Below, one piece after another: positions 51,681 through 60,777 of a stretch of DNA of 64,000 bases (positions within the stretch are counted from its first letter, which is position 1; every line of letters begins with the position of its first letter). Source of the DNA: Falsibacillus albus (GTDB lineage: Bacteria > Bacillota > Bacilli > Bacillales > DSM-25281); the NCBI RefSeq assembly GCF_003668575.1, contig NZ_RCVZ01000004.1:226876-290875 (forward strand), written 5' to 3'. The notes beneath the pieces are model-generated. The model had not been told where the DNA came from. It saw nothing but the letters and a program-made list of their open reading frames with translations, and did no database searches. Both the position numbers and the translations under genes were made by a program.

Positions 51681-52646
51681 ATGACGGAGTATGTAAAGCT
51701 TGTTCCTAACCAATTGATTGAGCAGCTGGATGAGGTGAAAGAGATTCCCAAAGGTGTGGAATTGATTCAAGCACCAAAAGTATGGGATCGAACAAAAGGA
51801 GAAGGTGTCCGTGTAGCCGTACTTGATACTGGCTGTGATACGAGTCATCCTGATCTCAAGGATCGCATCATTGGAGGCAAGAACTTTACCAAAGACGACA
51901 ATGGAGATCCAAATAGTTTCCTTGATTATAATGGGCATGGCACGCATGTTTGTGGAACAATTGCCGCGAGCATGAATAATCTCGGGGTTGTGGGTGTAGC
52001 TCCTGAAGCGGACATATTGATGCTCAAAGTACTTGGCAAGGATGGTTCCGGTCAATATGATTGGATCATCAGTGCGATTGAATATGCAATCGAACAAAAG
52101 GTCGATTTGATTTCAATGTCGTTAGGTGGACCAAGTGATGTGAAGGAACTGCACGACGTCATCAAAAAAGCAGTCGTGGAAAACGGCATCCCAGTGGTTT
52201 GTGCGGCGGGCAATGATGGAGACGGGCGCGATGACACCGATGAATTTGATTATCCTGGCTCCTATAATGAAGTCATCAGTGTTGGTGCGGTTGACTTGGA
52301 ACGGAATTCTTCCCGTTTTTCCAATTCCAATAATGAAGTCGACCTTGTTGCACCAGGTGAAAAAATCACCTCCACATTCCCGGGTGGGAAGTATGCAACA
52401 TTCAGCGGCACATCAATGGCAACCCCTCACGTGGCAGGCGCACTTGCACTTATCAGAAACTTGAGCAAGGCGGAATTTGAACGTGATTTAACCGAAACCG
52501 AACTATATGCACAGCTGATCAAACGAACCGTCCCACTAGGCAATTCCCCTAAGGAAGAAGGAAACGGCCTCGTATATTTGACAGTGGCGGATGAATTGAA
52601 AAAATTATTTGATGCACAAAAACTGGAACATATTTTCCAAGTTTAA
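51681..52646 (+). CDS. isp: Intracellular subtilisin-like serine protease
   Basis: A 321-aa S8 protease without a signal peptide. The triad is Asp in VAVLDTGCDTSHPDL, His in GHGTHVCGTIA and Ser in FSGTSMATPHVAGAL. The short N-terminal part KLVPNQLIEQLDEVKEIPKG fits the Isp prosegment whose LIPY-like motif blocks the site; here it reads LVPN. Isp is the main cytoplasmic protease in sporulating bacilli. The start at 51681 has AGGAGGG 6 bp upstream. Confidence 0.93.
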   Translation: MTEYVKLVPNQLIEQLDEVKEIPKGVELIQAPKVWDRTKGEGVRVAVLDTGCDTSHPDLKDRIIGGKNFTKDDNGDPNSFLDYNGHGTHVCGTIAASMNNLGVVGVAPEADILMLKVLGKDGSGQYDWIISAIEYAIEQKVDLISMSLGGPSDVKELHDVIKKAVVENGIPVVCAAGNDGDGRDDTDEFDYPGSYNEVISVGAVDLERNSSRFSNSNNEVDLVAPGEKITSTFPGGKYATFSGTSMATPHVAGALALIRNLSKAEFERDLTETELYAQLIKRTVPLGNSPKEEGNGLVYLTVADELKKLFDAQKLEHIFQV

Positions 52647-52683
52647 TAGAAAAAAACAGATTTTTTCCTCAATCTTGATTAGT

Positions 52684-52720
52684 AAGAGCTCGGGCCAAGG
52701 CTGCCCAAGCTCTTTTTTAT
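52684..52720 (+). terminator. Terminator of isp
   Basis: AAGAGCTCGGGC and GCCCAAGCTCTT with six T behind. Confidence 0.85.
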
Positions 52721-52824
52721 ATTCCGCGAATGACGATTTTGTCGAAAATAAGTAAAACAACCAGTCCGACTGGATACCCCTAAGAATAGTATTTAGTACA
52801 AGTTATGAAAGGAGTTTTTTAATA

Positions 52825-53196
52825 ATGGAAGAAGAAAAAAATATTTCTCAAGAACAAGACTGCGGCTGCGGAGTGGGTGACCAAGCAGGTGTAGCTCAAG
52901 AACAAGGGTGCACAAACATCGTCAGCCAACAAGTTTGCGTAGAGGCAGTTGTTACGATAACACCGAATGTCACTCCAGGTGACCCGATGGTTGCGTGTGT
53001 AGGGTTACCAACTGTAGGGACTACTTGTGCCGACCTTGGATTCACACCAAGTACAACGATTCCTGGTTCTTGTACAACCACTTTCGCCCAAGTTCTTTGC
53101 GTGAATATGCCGCTTACCTTTAATGCTGATGTACAAGCTACTCCAGGTCAGGTTGGCTGTGGTCCGGCTTTCAATACACCGAACTGTCCAGTCTAA
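52825..53196 (+). CDS. Cys-rich twin-motif protein A (spore-coat-like)
   Basis: A 123-aa protein with no signal peptide. It holds two linked motifs, VSQQVCVEAVVTITPNVTPG and FAQVLCVNMPLTFNADVQAT, separated by a Cys-x-G-x-P part, with ten Cys in all. The next gene codes for a near copy with an added domain. The QxVCVEAxV and QxLCVxxPLxF signatures resemble those of DUF3794-like spore proteins of bacilli; a spore surface role is inference. The ribosome site GAAAGGAG precedes the ATG. Confidence 0.7.
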   Translation: MEEEKNISQEQDCGCGVGDQAGVAQEQGCTNIVSQQVCVEAVVTITPNVTPGDPMVACVGLPTVGTTCADLGFTPSTTIPGSCTTTFAQVLCVNMPLTFNADVQATPGQVGCGPAFNTPNCPV

Positions 53197-53254
53197 TTAA
53201 AATCGATATTTCAACCTTAACCTAATGTATTTCTTTAAGAAAGGAGTTGATTAC

Positions 53255-54022
53255 ATGGCCCCTAGTGAAAATGACACTGCCTTGCAGCAGGACCAAGGAT
53301 GTACAAATACAGTCAGCCAACAGGTGTGTGTGGAAGCAGTGGTCACCATCACTCCTTCAGTGACACCTGGACTCCCAACTGTCAGCTGTGTCGGTCTTCC
53401 AATCGTTGGATCATCTTGCGCGGATCAAGGTTTTACACCTAGCACCACCATACCACCTTCATGTACGACGACATTCGCGCAAGTGCTTTGTGTGAATGTA
53501 CCACTTACCTTCAATGCGGATGTACAAGCAACTGCTGGCCAGGTCGGCTGCGGTCCGGCATTCAATGCGCCGAATTGTCCATCTGCCTGCACGCACACAA
53601 TCGGGTTTTATCAAACCCATCCAGAGGTTGTAAATGCACTGATAACTGCTGCAGGCGGCTCGATTATCCTCGGCATTGACAGTATGGGATTAAGCTTGAC
53701 TGCTACCACTCTCAATGCAGAAGCCATTTTGTCGGTCATGGCCCCTATACCGCCTACACCTGCAAATCCACCGTTCAGAGGACAATATCGTGCCTTATAT
53801 GCACAACTGCTGGCAGCAAACCTGAATATTTTAAGAGGAGCGACATGTTCATTTGCCACTGAGACCATTTCGGAAGCAAATACCTTTCTGGCGAACTCAC
53901 CACCAGCAGGCATGGCGGGAGCACCAGATCTTACAGTGGCACTCACGGCATTCAATGAAGGGTCAGCTGCGGGATGTCCGGCCCAATGCCTTTCTCAGGA
54001 ACCTGGCTGTAATTGCAATTAA
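53255..54022 (+). CDS. Cys-rich twin-motif protein B with extra C-terminal domain
   Basis: A 255-aa protein. Residues about 12-110 repeat protein A almost residue for residue. After CPSACTHTIGFYQTHPEVVN a second domain of about 140 residues follows, with GQYRALYAQLLAANLNILRG and a Cys-rich end (CLSQEPGCNCN). The CTHTIGFYQTHP start is like the CTYTQGYWKTHP domain of other surface proteins. The start at 53255 has AAAGGAG 8 bp upstream. It is probably co-transcribed with A. Confidence 0.72.
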   Translation: MAPSENDTALQQDQGCTNTVSQQVCVEAVVTITPSVTPGLPTVSCVGLPIVGSSCADQGFTPSTTIPPSCTTTFAQVLCVNVPLTFNADVQATAGQVGCGPAFNAPNCPSACTHTIGFYQTHPEVVNALITAAGGSIILGIDSMGLSLTATTLNAEAILSVMAPIPPTPANPPFRGQYRALYAQLLAANLNILRGATCSFATETISEANTFLANSPPAGMAGAPDLTVALTAFNEGSAAGCPAQCLSQEPGCNCN

Positions 54023-54031
54023 TAACCTCAA

Positions 54032-54066
54032 AAAAACAGACAGCACTACTGCCGTCTGTTTTTCCA
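54032..54066. terminator. Bidirectional terminator
   Basis: AAAACAGACGGC-like arms (AACAGACAGCA/TGCCGTCTGTTTTT) between convergent genes of the twin-motif family. Confidence 0.8.
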
Positions 54067-54071
54067 CTCGA

Positions 54072-54518
54072 CTAATGGCCGCAACCACAGTCATGATCAT
54101 CCGGGTGCCTCGGGCAAGGTCCGGTATCTCCATCCTTGCAAGCCACTTTTTTTGGTTTGACAATGGCTTCGGCAGCGAATTCCAATGGGATCTCGATGCA
54201 CAGCTTTTGACTGACCATGAAACTGCATGACTCATCATCATGGTGGTGCTTCGGGAAACAATCTGGCTGAATTTTAACCTTTTTCCGATACATTGGATCG
54301 TAACGTCCATCCGGGTGATCGAGTCCTTTATGAGGACACACTTCCGTCTTTCCACAAATGACCTTTGGTTCGTCCCCGAGTCTTACATGAGGCTTGATCG
54401 TTACTATTGCTTCCACACAAACATTTTGATGGACTACAGAGAAACATTTCGTTGTTTTTCTGCTATCCTCATCGACAAGTTCCATACCCATTGATTCTTT
54501 TTCTATTTCATCCGGCAT
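54072..54518 (-). CDS. Cys/His-rich twin-motif protein C
   Basis: A 148-aa third member of the family, on the other strand. It keeps both motifs as VVHQNVCVEAIVTIKPHVRLG and FMVSQKLCIEIPLEFAAEAI in separate parts, but the linker is full of His, Asp, Lys and Cys (PDCFPKHHHDDESC) and the end is HPDDHDCGCGH, so metal binding is plausible. Proteins A and B are neutral, this one is highly charged. Confidence 0.7.
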   Translation of the reverse strand: MPDEIEKESMGMELVDEDSRKTTKCFSVVHQNVCVEAIVTIKPHVRLGDEPKVICGKTEVCPHKGLDHPDGRYDPMYRKKVKIQPDCFPKHHHDDESCSFMVSQKLCIEIPLEFAAEAIVKPKKVACKDGDTGPCPRHPDDHDCGCGH

Positions 54519-54636
54519 AACCAGAACAGTCCTTTCTAATACTTAAAATGATGATCCTTACTTATAATTATTAAATGTATTCAATTAGGACAATGAGTTA
54601 GGCAGGAATGGAAATTTCAAAAAATGGGTGAAAAAC

Positions 54637-54679
54637 AATGGCAAGACCCCTTCCAAAAAGGGTCTTGCCATTGTTTTTT
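54637..54679. terminator. Bidirectional terminator
   Basis: ATGGCAAGACCC and GGGTCTTGCCAT, a perfect 12-bp stem, with TGTTTTTT behind on plus and TGTTTTTC on minus. It ends the VOC gene. Confidence 0.85.
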
Positions 54680-54681
54680 CG

Positions 54682-55440
54682 TTATCCATTTTTCAGGACG
54701 ATATTTTCAATCATCATTTGCTTCCCTTCAAAGTCAGCATTTTCACAATCCAAAATCACTTCAACTGTAAATGCCTCTGCGTCGATGAAATGAATGGCCT
54801 GATGATCAAGCCAAATCGAAAACATCTTCTCTTTATCCTGGTATGTATCAAAAAGAATTTTTAACATTTCTTTATCATTTGACGTCAATTTCCCATAAAT
54901 CTTGATTTCTTTAACTCCTTGAATCTGGTTGTCACGACTGTTGGGATACATAAATTCCTGTATGTCCTGTTTACTTTGTTCATCATCTAACTGCTGCAGG
55001 AAAAATTGAAATGGCATACCCTCGAGTTTTTGGAGATAAGCATTTTTCCATGGCATCCTCTTGGTTAACTGCTTGAAGAACCATTTATATTCCAGCGTTT
55101 CAGGCTTCGTTATGAGAAGCCCCTCGTTTTTCAAGCGCTCATAGGTCTCTTCGATATCATCAACTTCAAGGGCAAATCCGATCAGACCACGATGCCCGTT
55201 ATTATATTGTTCAGTCCAATCATCTATCCATCCTCCGCCGTCCTTCGTTTTCAATCTGACAAGCTCCAAATATTCATTTCCCACCCAAATATTCGATACC
55301 TTAAACCCTTTTGTCCCTTTCCCCCACTTCGGGACATATGGGAGTCCGAGAGAATGAATCTTTTTGATGAATCCTTCATCTTCTTGGATTGGTTTGTCCA
55401 CATTCACGACTAAATGATCAATTTTCAAACTCCCCCACAC
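54682..55440 (-). CDS. VOC-like protein, glyoxalase type, 252 aa
   Basis: A glyoxalase-3-like protein. It starts SLKIDHLVVNVDKPIQEDEG with the first His, and GLIGFALEVDDIEETYERLK and FEFFLQQL-type blocks follow. Similar to YP_-type lactoylglutathione lyase-like proteins of bacilli, without proof of activity. The GTG at 55440 is used; a TTG four codons later is possible. It is convergent with nothing and ends at a terminator. Confidence 0.75.
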   Translation of the reverse strand: MWGSLKIDHLVVNVDKPIQEDEGFIKKIHSLGLPYVPKWGKGTKGFKVSNIWVGNEYLELVRLKTKDGGGWIDDWTEQYNNGHRGLIGFALEVDDIEETYERLKNEGLLITKPETLEYKWFFKQLTKRMPWKNAYLQKLEGMPFQFFLQQLDDEQSKQDIQEFMYPNSRDNQIQGVKEIKIYGKLTSNDKEMLKILFDTYQDKEKMFSIWLDHQAIHFIDAEAFTVEVILDCENADFEGKQMMIENIVLKNG

Positions 55441-55501
55441 CTCATCCTCAATCTCTTCTTCCTAAAAAGATTAGACATAAAGTTTCATTTTCCTGCAAAA
55501 C

Positions 55502-56530
55502 CTACATAATTTGCGTATCAAAAGTATTTTGGTCCCTTGAGGCCCGACGGACTTTCTCCAACCAAGCAAAAGTATCATCATTATATTCATCCTCCCCGAC
55601 AACTTCATGCAAAGCAACGTGCTCCCCTTTTTCGACAGTCCGGAGCTTTGTGAATGGATGTCTTTGCTTGGCATGGATTTGAGAAATGAGTTGATAAGAA
55701 GCATCTGCATCCTCTGTGCCATGCCAGAATAGGATGGGTGTCTCACATGATTTAGTAAAGACAGTTTCCATTGGATGCTCTTGCCAAGATATGCTTAAGT
55801 GTCGTTTCCACATAACAGGCAGGAGGACTCTGGAAAGGATACGTGGATACCCCATCCAATGATGGAATTTGTCAATAAAGACATTCATTACGGGTATAAA
55901 GGAAGAATCAAGGACAAGGGCGTCGATTTCTTGGTGTTCAGCATCGACACATGTAAATAATGCCGTACCACCCCCATAGGAATAGCCCATGACACTGATG
56001 AATTGATGATCCTTTTCACGTGCAAAGCGGACAACAGATGTTAAATCATCCCGCTCCATGATCCCGCACGATGCGATATGTGAACGGTCCCGACTGCCAA
56101 GGGGATATTCAAAGGTCAAGATTGAGTACCCTTTTTGGAGGAAATATCCGAATTGTTTATAGCTTGGAGCACCCAACTGCTCCTTCGACAAAGAAAAACC
56201 ATGGGAATAGATGATGATCGGATTTCCTTCCACCGAAACATCTGACTGAAGATACCATCCAGAAATAGGACTTCCATTTGAACTTTTAATGATAATATTT
56301 TCATAGTCCAATCCCGCTTCAGTCAATGGATCACTCTCTGCAGAGGCCATTTCCGAATTAATCACGCCTTGCATTGTATAATCATATAACCATAAGATTC
56401 CGATTCCATATAAAATAAGAAAGGCAATGCTTGCAATCGCATACCACCCCCACCATCCACCAAATAAAAGGCAGCCTGTCCAACCTAACGCTGGCACAAT
56501 CCAGATAGACCTGAAAATCCATTTCATCAT
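55502..56530 (-). CDS. Membrane-anchored alpha/beta hydrolase
   Basis: A 342-aa protein with two N-terminal transmembrane helices (about 5-25 and 28-50) and a hydrolase domain. The nucleophile elbow is GYSYGGGTAL, the acid is in HGTEDADAS and His in GEHVALHE. The catalytic domain would face the outside or the cytoplasm depending on topology. It resembles YqkD-type hydrolases. The substrate is unknown. Confidence 0.85.
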   Translation of the reverse strand: MMKWIFRSIWIVPALGWTGCLLFGGWWGWYAIASIAFLILYGIGILWLYDYTMQGVINSEMASAESDPLTEAGLDYENIIIKSSNGSPISGWYLQSDVSVEGNPIIIYSHGFSLSKEQLGAPSYKQFGYFLQKGYSILTFEYPLGSRDRSHIASCGIMERDDLTSVVRFAREKDHQFISVMGYSYGGGTALFTCVDAEHQEIDALVLDSSFIPVMNVFIDKFHHWMGYPRILSRVLLPVMWKRHLSISWQEHPMETVFTKSCETPILFWHGTEDADASYQLISQIHAKQRHPFTKLRTVEKGEHVALHEVVGEDEYNDDTFAWLEKVRRASRDQNTFDTQIM

Positions 56531-56624
56531 GAAAACCTCTATTCTATTATGGGATTTAATAATAGACTACCATAATAGAAAAACATTATTAACATATTTT
56601 TAATAAATTGGATATTCATGGTTT

Positions 56625-57524
56625 TTATTTTAGATTTTTTACCTTTAATGTTTCTAATTTCAGATAGGGAGAAGCAATGGAAAATAGTATGATGAAAACG
56701 CCTATCCATTGAAAAAAAGAAACCTTTTCATGGAGGACTACCATAGAAAGCAAGACTGCTACAGGCAATTCTGCTGCGCCTAATATACTGCCTAGGACTG
56801 AACCAATCCTGGGCATTCCATATGCAAATAAAACCGGTGGTATAACGACACCGAAGATCCCCAGTAGAACCCCTTTTGTTCCAAGGTTGATAAATTGTGC
56901 AGTATTAGGATGCATAAGACTTGGGCTGAAAATGATGATGACAATCAGGAAACTACCCGTTACCATATGGTAACTTCTCTGAATTGATGGCAAATATGAA
57001 AAGATGTGCGCATTTGTATGTATAAATAGGGTAAACGAAATCGCAGCAGCCAAACCAAGCATCAGTCCTGCACCATCAATGATTCCACCTTCAAGACTAT
57101 TGCCAGTTGTGCCACTGGCAAGAAAGGTGCCTATCAATAACATTGCAAGAGTAAAAATGGTCTTCAAATTTGGCAGCCTCTTTTGTAAAAGACTATTTAA
57201 CAATATTCCCATCCATGTAAACTGGAAAAGCAAAATTATTCCTAGTGAGGCACTCACCGTTTGCAGTGAAAGGTAATAAAAAATACCAACCAATCCTGTT
57301 GGAACACCTGCAAGCATTAATTGCAGCCTTTCTTTCCATTTTAATTTTTCTAAATCTCTATTCATAATCATTAAAAATTGAAGTATTAGCCATCCTGAAA
57401 AAAATTGGCCAATCGTTACAATTTCAGGAGGTATTCCTTCTTTATAAGATATTTTTACAATGGTGGACAATATCCCGTATGAACATGAACCAACCAAAAC
57501 TGCTATTCCAAACTTGATTTTCAA
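56625..57524 (-). CDS. EamA/DMT-family transporter
   Basis: A 299-aa membrane protein with ten hydrophobic segments in two EamA repeats. The second repeat ends with GSVLGSILGAAELPVAVLLS, VVLHEKVSFFQWIGVFIIL, the classical EamA signature. It belongs to drug/metabolite exporters; the substrate is not shown. It stands alone, divergent from the HIT gene. Confidence 0.88.
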   Translation of the reverse strand: MKIKFGIAVLVGSCSYGILSTIVKISYKEGIPPEIVTIGQFFSGWLILQFLMIMNRDLEKLKWKERLQLMLAGVPTGLVGIFYYLSLQTVSASLGIILLFQFTWMGILLNSLLQKRLPNLKTIFTLAMLLIGTFLASGTTGNSLEGGIIDGAGLMLGLAAAISFTLFIHTNAHIFSYLPSIQRSYHMVTGSFLIVIIIFSPSLMHPNTAQFINLGTKGVLLGIFGVVIPPVLFAYGMPRIGSVLGSILGAAELPVAVLLSMVVLHEKVSFFQWIGVFIILFSIASPYLKLETLKVKNLK

Positions 57525-57681
57525 TGTCTTCTTCTCCTTTTACCCATTTGATTGCCTAATCGTTAATTTTATCAGGATGTACTTGGTTGATTCAAAATAT
57601 ATTTCAACATTAGAATATTCTTCCAATCCCCCTCATTTTATAGGATAATCAGAACAATAGCATCTTAAGGGGGAATGACAT

Positions 57682-58134
57682 TTGGTAAATTGTTTTATTT
57701 GTGATAAGCACGGCGGGAAAATTGAAACTTCAGGCGTCAAGATTTATGAAGATGAGTATGTATATGTAGGACACATCGATCGCAGCGGCAAACCGAACTA
57801 CCAGGGACATATCATGATCGATCTGAAGAGGCATGTCCCCACGTTGGGGGATATGAATGTAGAAGAAGCCAAAGCATTTGGTGTAATGATGTCGCGAGTG
57901 AGTAAAGCCTTGATGGAATCCGAAAAGGCAGAGCATATATATTCACTCGTATCAGGCAATTCTGTTCCTCACTTGCACATGCACATCGTCGCAAGGTACC
58001 CTGGAACACCTGAAAAGTACTGGGGGCCAATGGACGTTTACGAATGGGAGGGTGCACCCATGGTAGACAACCTTGAAATCACAGCGTTATGTAATCGGAT
58101 TAAATCGTATTTAAATGAAGATGGCCATGAATAG
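57682..58134 (+). CDS. HIT-family nucleotide hydrolase
   Basis: A 150-aa HIT protein. SVPHLHMHIVARY carries the His-x-His-x-His triad and FICDKHGG the N-terminal zinc-like Cys/His. It would hydrolyse AMP-linked substrates (adenosine phosphoramidates or ApnA). The start is TTG at 57682 with AAGGGGG 8 bp upstream. It overlaps the PP2C gene by 20 bp, so the two are coupled. Confidence 0.9.
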   Translation: MVNCFICDKHGGKIETSGVKIYEDEYVYVGHIDRSGKPNYQGHIMIDLKRHVPTLGDMNVEEAKAFGVMMSRVSKALMESEKAEHIYSLVSGNSVPHLHMHIVARYPGTPEKYWGPMDVYEWEGAPMVDNLEITALCNRIKSYLNEDGHE

Positions 58135-58939
58135 AATCCATAAAGAGCTGGATTGGGTGGGAAGCCGGGAACCCTTTGTTGATCAACCGGATATACAAGT
58201 CCTTGATCAAATTGCGGTGGGGCGTTATGGAGGAAACTCTTCCTCAGGACAATATAAAAATGAGGACGGCTGCCTCGTATGGCAGGATGGCAACCATGAC
58301 TGGGAGCTCGCTGTCATTCTTGATGCACATATGACAGCAGAAAGCGCTGAAATTGTGATTGAGCAAATTAAAAAGTGGGAGCCGAAATTTCAGCACATCC
58401 TGACTTCTTCTCCTTCCCATACCTTATTCAAATACTTGGAAGTAAGCGTGCTGAATATGTTTCAAGATCAAGAATTCCTTTCAAAATGCAGATCTGTCCA
58501 AGGGGAAACGGCATGTTTAATTGTTGTGAGAAAAGATAAATATTTATGGTGGTTCTCTATTGGAGACTGTGTTCTCTATATGCATCATCCCGATCTGACT
58601 GTACTTGGGCAGTATCAGGTGAACCAGCGCCAGTTCTTTGAATGGGTTGGACAGGTCAATACGTTTGAACTGGATGTACCATGCTACAGCTGCGGTACAA
58701 AAGAATTGCGAAAGGGCAGCAATCATATTTTTATGACGACGGATGGATTGATCGAATGTCCCCGTGATCCATATTCCCATCCTTCCCTCATCTTCAGAGA
58801 ATTTAATGGGGAATCCATCGAAAAGGCATTATCATCTATTTTTTCGAACCTTCAAGATATGGGTGTGCGGGACAGTACGACCATTGTTACTTGGAAGGTT
58901 GAAATTGAAAAAGAAGCCAGTATCCCAAGTGATGTATAA
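58115..58939 (+). CDS. PP2C-like protein phosphatase
   Basis: A 274-aa PP2C-fold protein. The metal-binding Asp residues lie in KNEDGCLVW, VILDAHM (in place of the usual DGHG) and FMTTDGLIECP, and VRDSTTIVTW ends the domain. DGHG reading DAHM is unusual but occurs in divergent PP2C families. It acts on Ser/Thr phosphoproteins or is regulatory. The HIT/PP2C pairing has no clear functional link here. Confidence 0.78.
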   Translation: MKMAMNRIHKELDWVGSREPFVDQPDIQVLDQIAVGRYGGNSSSGQYKNEDGCLVWQDGNHDWELAVILDAHMTAESAEIVIEQIKKWEPKFQHILTSSPSHTLFKYLEVSVLNMFQDQEFLSKCRSVQGETACLIVVRKDKYLWWFSIGDCVLYMHHPDLTVLGQYQVNQRQFFEWVGQVNTFELDVPCYSCGTKELRKGSNHIFMTTDGLIECPRDPYSHPSLIFREFNGESIEKALSSIFSNLQDMGVRDSTTIVTWKVEIEKEASIPSDV

Positions 58940-58949
58940 TCGCCAAATC

Positions 58950-58981
58950 AAAAAGCTGCCGGGACGAACCGGCAGCTTTTG
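58950..58981. terminator. Bidirectional terminator
   Basis: AAAAGCTGCCGG and CCGGCAGCTTTT, a perfect 12-bp stem between convergent genes. Confidence 0.9.
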
Positions 58982-58987
58982 AATGTT

Positions 58988-60118
58988 TTATTCCACCCCT
59001 GGAAACCAGCCAGGAGTGTTGATAATTGCCTTCCAAAGAGGATCGGGAACGACCAAACGTTCTTGAGCGTTCAGGTCAAGCTTTGTTTCAATTTCATCTT
59101 CACGGCCCTGTTCCACTTTTTCTACCCAATCGGGATCGATGATCAATTCACGGCCAAGCGCAATTAAAGGAACGCCGCTTTCAATTGCCGTCATCGCATC
59201 GTTTGCAGAATAAATCGAGCCGACACCAATGACAGGAACATTTGCCCCCACGCGTTCCTGAATCAATTCAACCCTAGCTTTGTCCCCATTCGCCCCTCTT
59301 CTGGCTTTGGACCAGAAATTCATGACAGAGACATGAAGATAATCTAAATTTTTCTTTGCCAGTTCATCAATGAGAGCAAATGTTTCTGTCATCGTGATGC
59401 CGGATGTCTCGGGTTCTTCCGGCGAAAAGCGATATCCGACCAAAAATGATCCTTTCGCATGATCGACGACTGTTTTTTTAATCGCGTCGACGATCGCTAA
59501 TGGAAATGCCATTCTTTTTTGAAGGCTTCCTCCCCATTTATCATCACGTTGGTTCGTATTCGGCGAGTAGAACTGCTGAATGAGGTAGCCGTTGGCACCG
59601 TGGATTTCCACTCCGTCAAAGCCAGCTTCGATGGCTCTTCTTGTCGCTTCCGCAAAATCATGAACGATTTTTTCTGTCTCTTCCGTCGTCAATGCCCTAG
59701 GTTCTTTGCGACTGCCATTCTGAGTGGATTTTATAGTCCCGGCGCTGACAACATCCCCATCCGGCACTAAGTCTGGTGGGCATTCACGGCCCCCATGGAA
59801 GATTTGCAAGACTGCTTTTGCACCTTTCCCTTTTATTGTTTCAGCAAGCCGCTTTAAACTTGGAACCATTTCATCACTGTCCGCACCGAATTCGCCGGGA
59901 AATCCTTTTCCACTCCGGCTTACATAGGCACATGCAGTAATAACCATACCTGGGCCGTTTGATCTGCGTGCATAGTACCTTAATTCAGCATCAGATACTG
60001 TCCCATCAGAATTGGATAAAAAGTTTGTCATCGGCGCCATGACAATGCGATTCTTTTGATTTATACCGGATGGCTGAAATTGAAAGTCTTCAAATAATGG
60101 CTTGTAAATTGAATTCAT
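58988..60118 (-). CDS. NADH:flavin oxidoreductase (old yellow enzyme)
   Basis: A 376-aa TIM-barrel flavoenzyme. RIVMAPMTNFLSN, QIFHGGRECPPDL, GFDGVEIHGANGYLIQQFYS and NQRDDKWGGS with VPVIGVGSIYS give the FMN and active-site regions. It reduces alkene bonds of enones or acts in a YqjM/NamA or 2,4-dienoyl type reaction. The gene is single. Confidence 0.9.
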   Translation of the reverse strand: MNSIYKPLFEDFQFQPSGINQKNRIVMAPMTNFLSNSDGTVSDAELRYYARRSNGPGMVITACAYVSRSGKGFPGEFGADSDEMVPSLKRLAETIKGKGAKAVLQIFHGGRECPPDLVPDGDVVSAGTIKSTQNGSRKEPRALTTEETEKIVHDFAEATRRAIEAGFDGVEIHGANGYLIQQFYSPNTNQRDDKWGGSLQKRMAFPLAIVDAIKKTVVDHAKGSFLVGYRFSPEEPETSGITMTETFALIDELAKKNLDYLHVSVMNFWSKARRGANGDKARVELIQERVGANVPVIGVGSIYSANDAMTAIESGVPLIALGRELIIDPDWVEKVEQGREDEIETKLDLNAQERLVVPDPLWKAIINTPGWFPGVE

Positions 60119-60159
60119 TTCTTACTCCCTTCTAAGCGAATCATCGCTTTTTAAATTGG

Positions 60160-60290
60160 CTCTATCCGGAAAGTTTGTTTTTACTTATCAATAGTTGTGC
60201 AAGGTTGATATCCTCGAATAGGATGCCCGCGTTCCAAGTGTCGTGCGGTCAGCCCTGCGGAGGCTCGCGCAACTCCAGAATTCATTCTTT
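60160..60290. repeat. Dispersed Bacillus intergenic repeat, copy 5
   Basis: GGCTCTATCCGGAAAGTTTG lead-in, GTGCAAGGTTGATATCCTCG, GATGCCCGCG and GCGGAGGCTCGCGCAACTCC match the other copies with more change. Confidence 0.65.
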
Positions 60291-60487
60291 TCTTTCGAAA
60301 AATAATAAAAAGAATAAACCTTTAGAAAAACACCTTAAATTAAACATTTATTATTATTTCAACTTACTATTTATTCATTCTAATACGTTTCGTAAGTAAA
60401 TTACTAAAAATATGCTCAAACTAGATATGACCCAAATCACATCCAGCCCTGCACTTTAGTGACAGGCACCATTAATTTAAACAACTA

Positions 60488-60515
60488 AAAAACCAGCTCC
60501 GCATGGAACTGGTTT
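60488..60515 (-). terminator. Isolated terminator-like hairpin
   Basis: AAACCAGCTCCGCATGGAAC and its TGGTTTT arm form a hairpin with a T-run on the minus strand. It could end a transcript from the histidine kinase gene. Confidence 0.5.
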
Positions 60516-60559
60516 TCAGCAAATAATTTAAGGTAGCCGCTTTTGCCGTAATTAATATA

Positions 60560-60690
60560 AGAAAGTTTTAAACCACCACTCCTCAAAGTGGGTGTTCGCA
60601 GAAGCTCTCCTGCATGTCCTCCTTGTCGTATAGACAGAGGCTTGTCATTCCTGCTTCAATTAAAACTCCCTATTACAGCTTAAAGGTTAA
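60560..60690 (-). other. Possible IS200/IS605-type remnant
   Basis: On the minus strand GAAGCAGGAATGACAAGCCT is followed by a stop near GCGAACACCCACTTTGAGGA and a short GTGGG hairpin, the look of the 3' end of a tnpB gene with its guide RNA. Only about 80 bp are left and no transposase frame is seen. The gap 60119-60777 holds no other gene. Confidence 0.3.
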
Positions 60691-60777
60691 AACTTTATTA
60701 TCGTTACGAACAACGCAGCTAGTAATAAGTATAATACTCCACATTCCGATAAATATCAAATAAATTTTTTTTGCATT

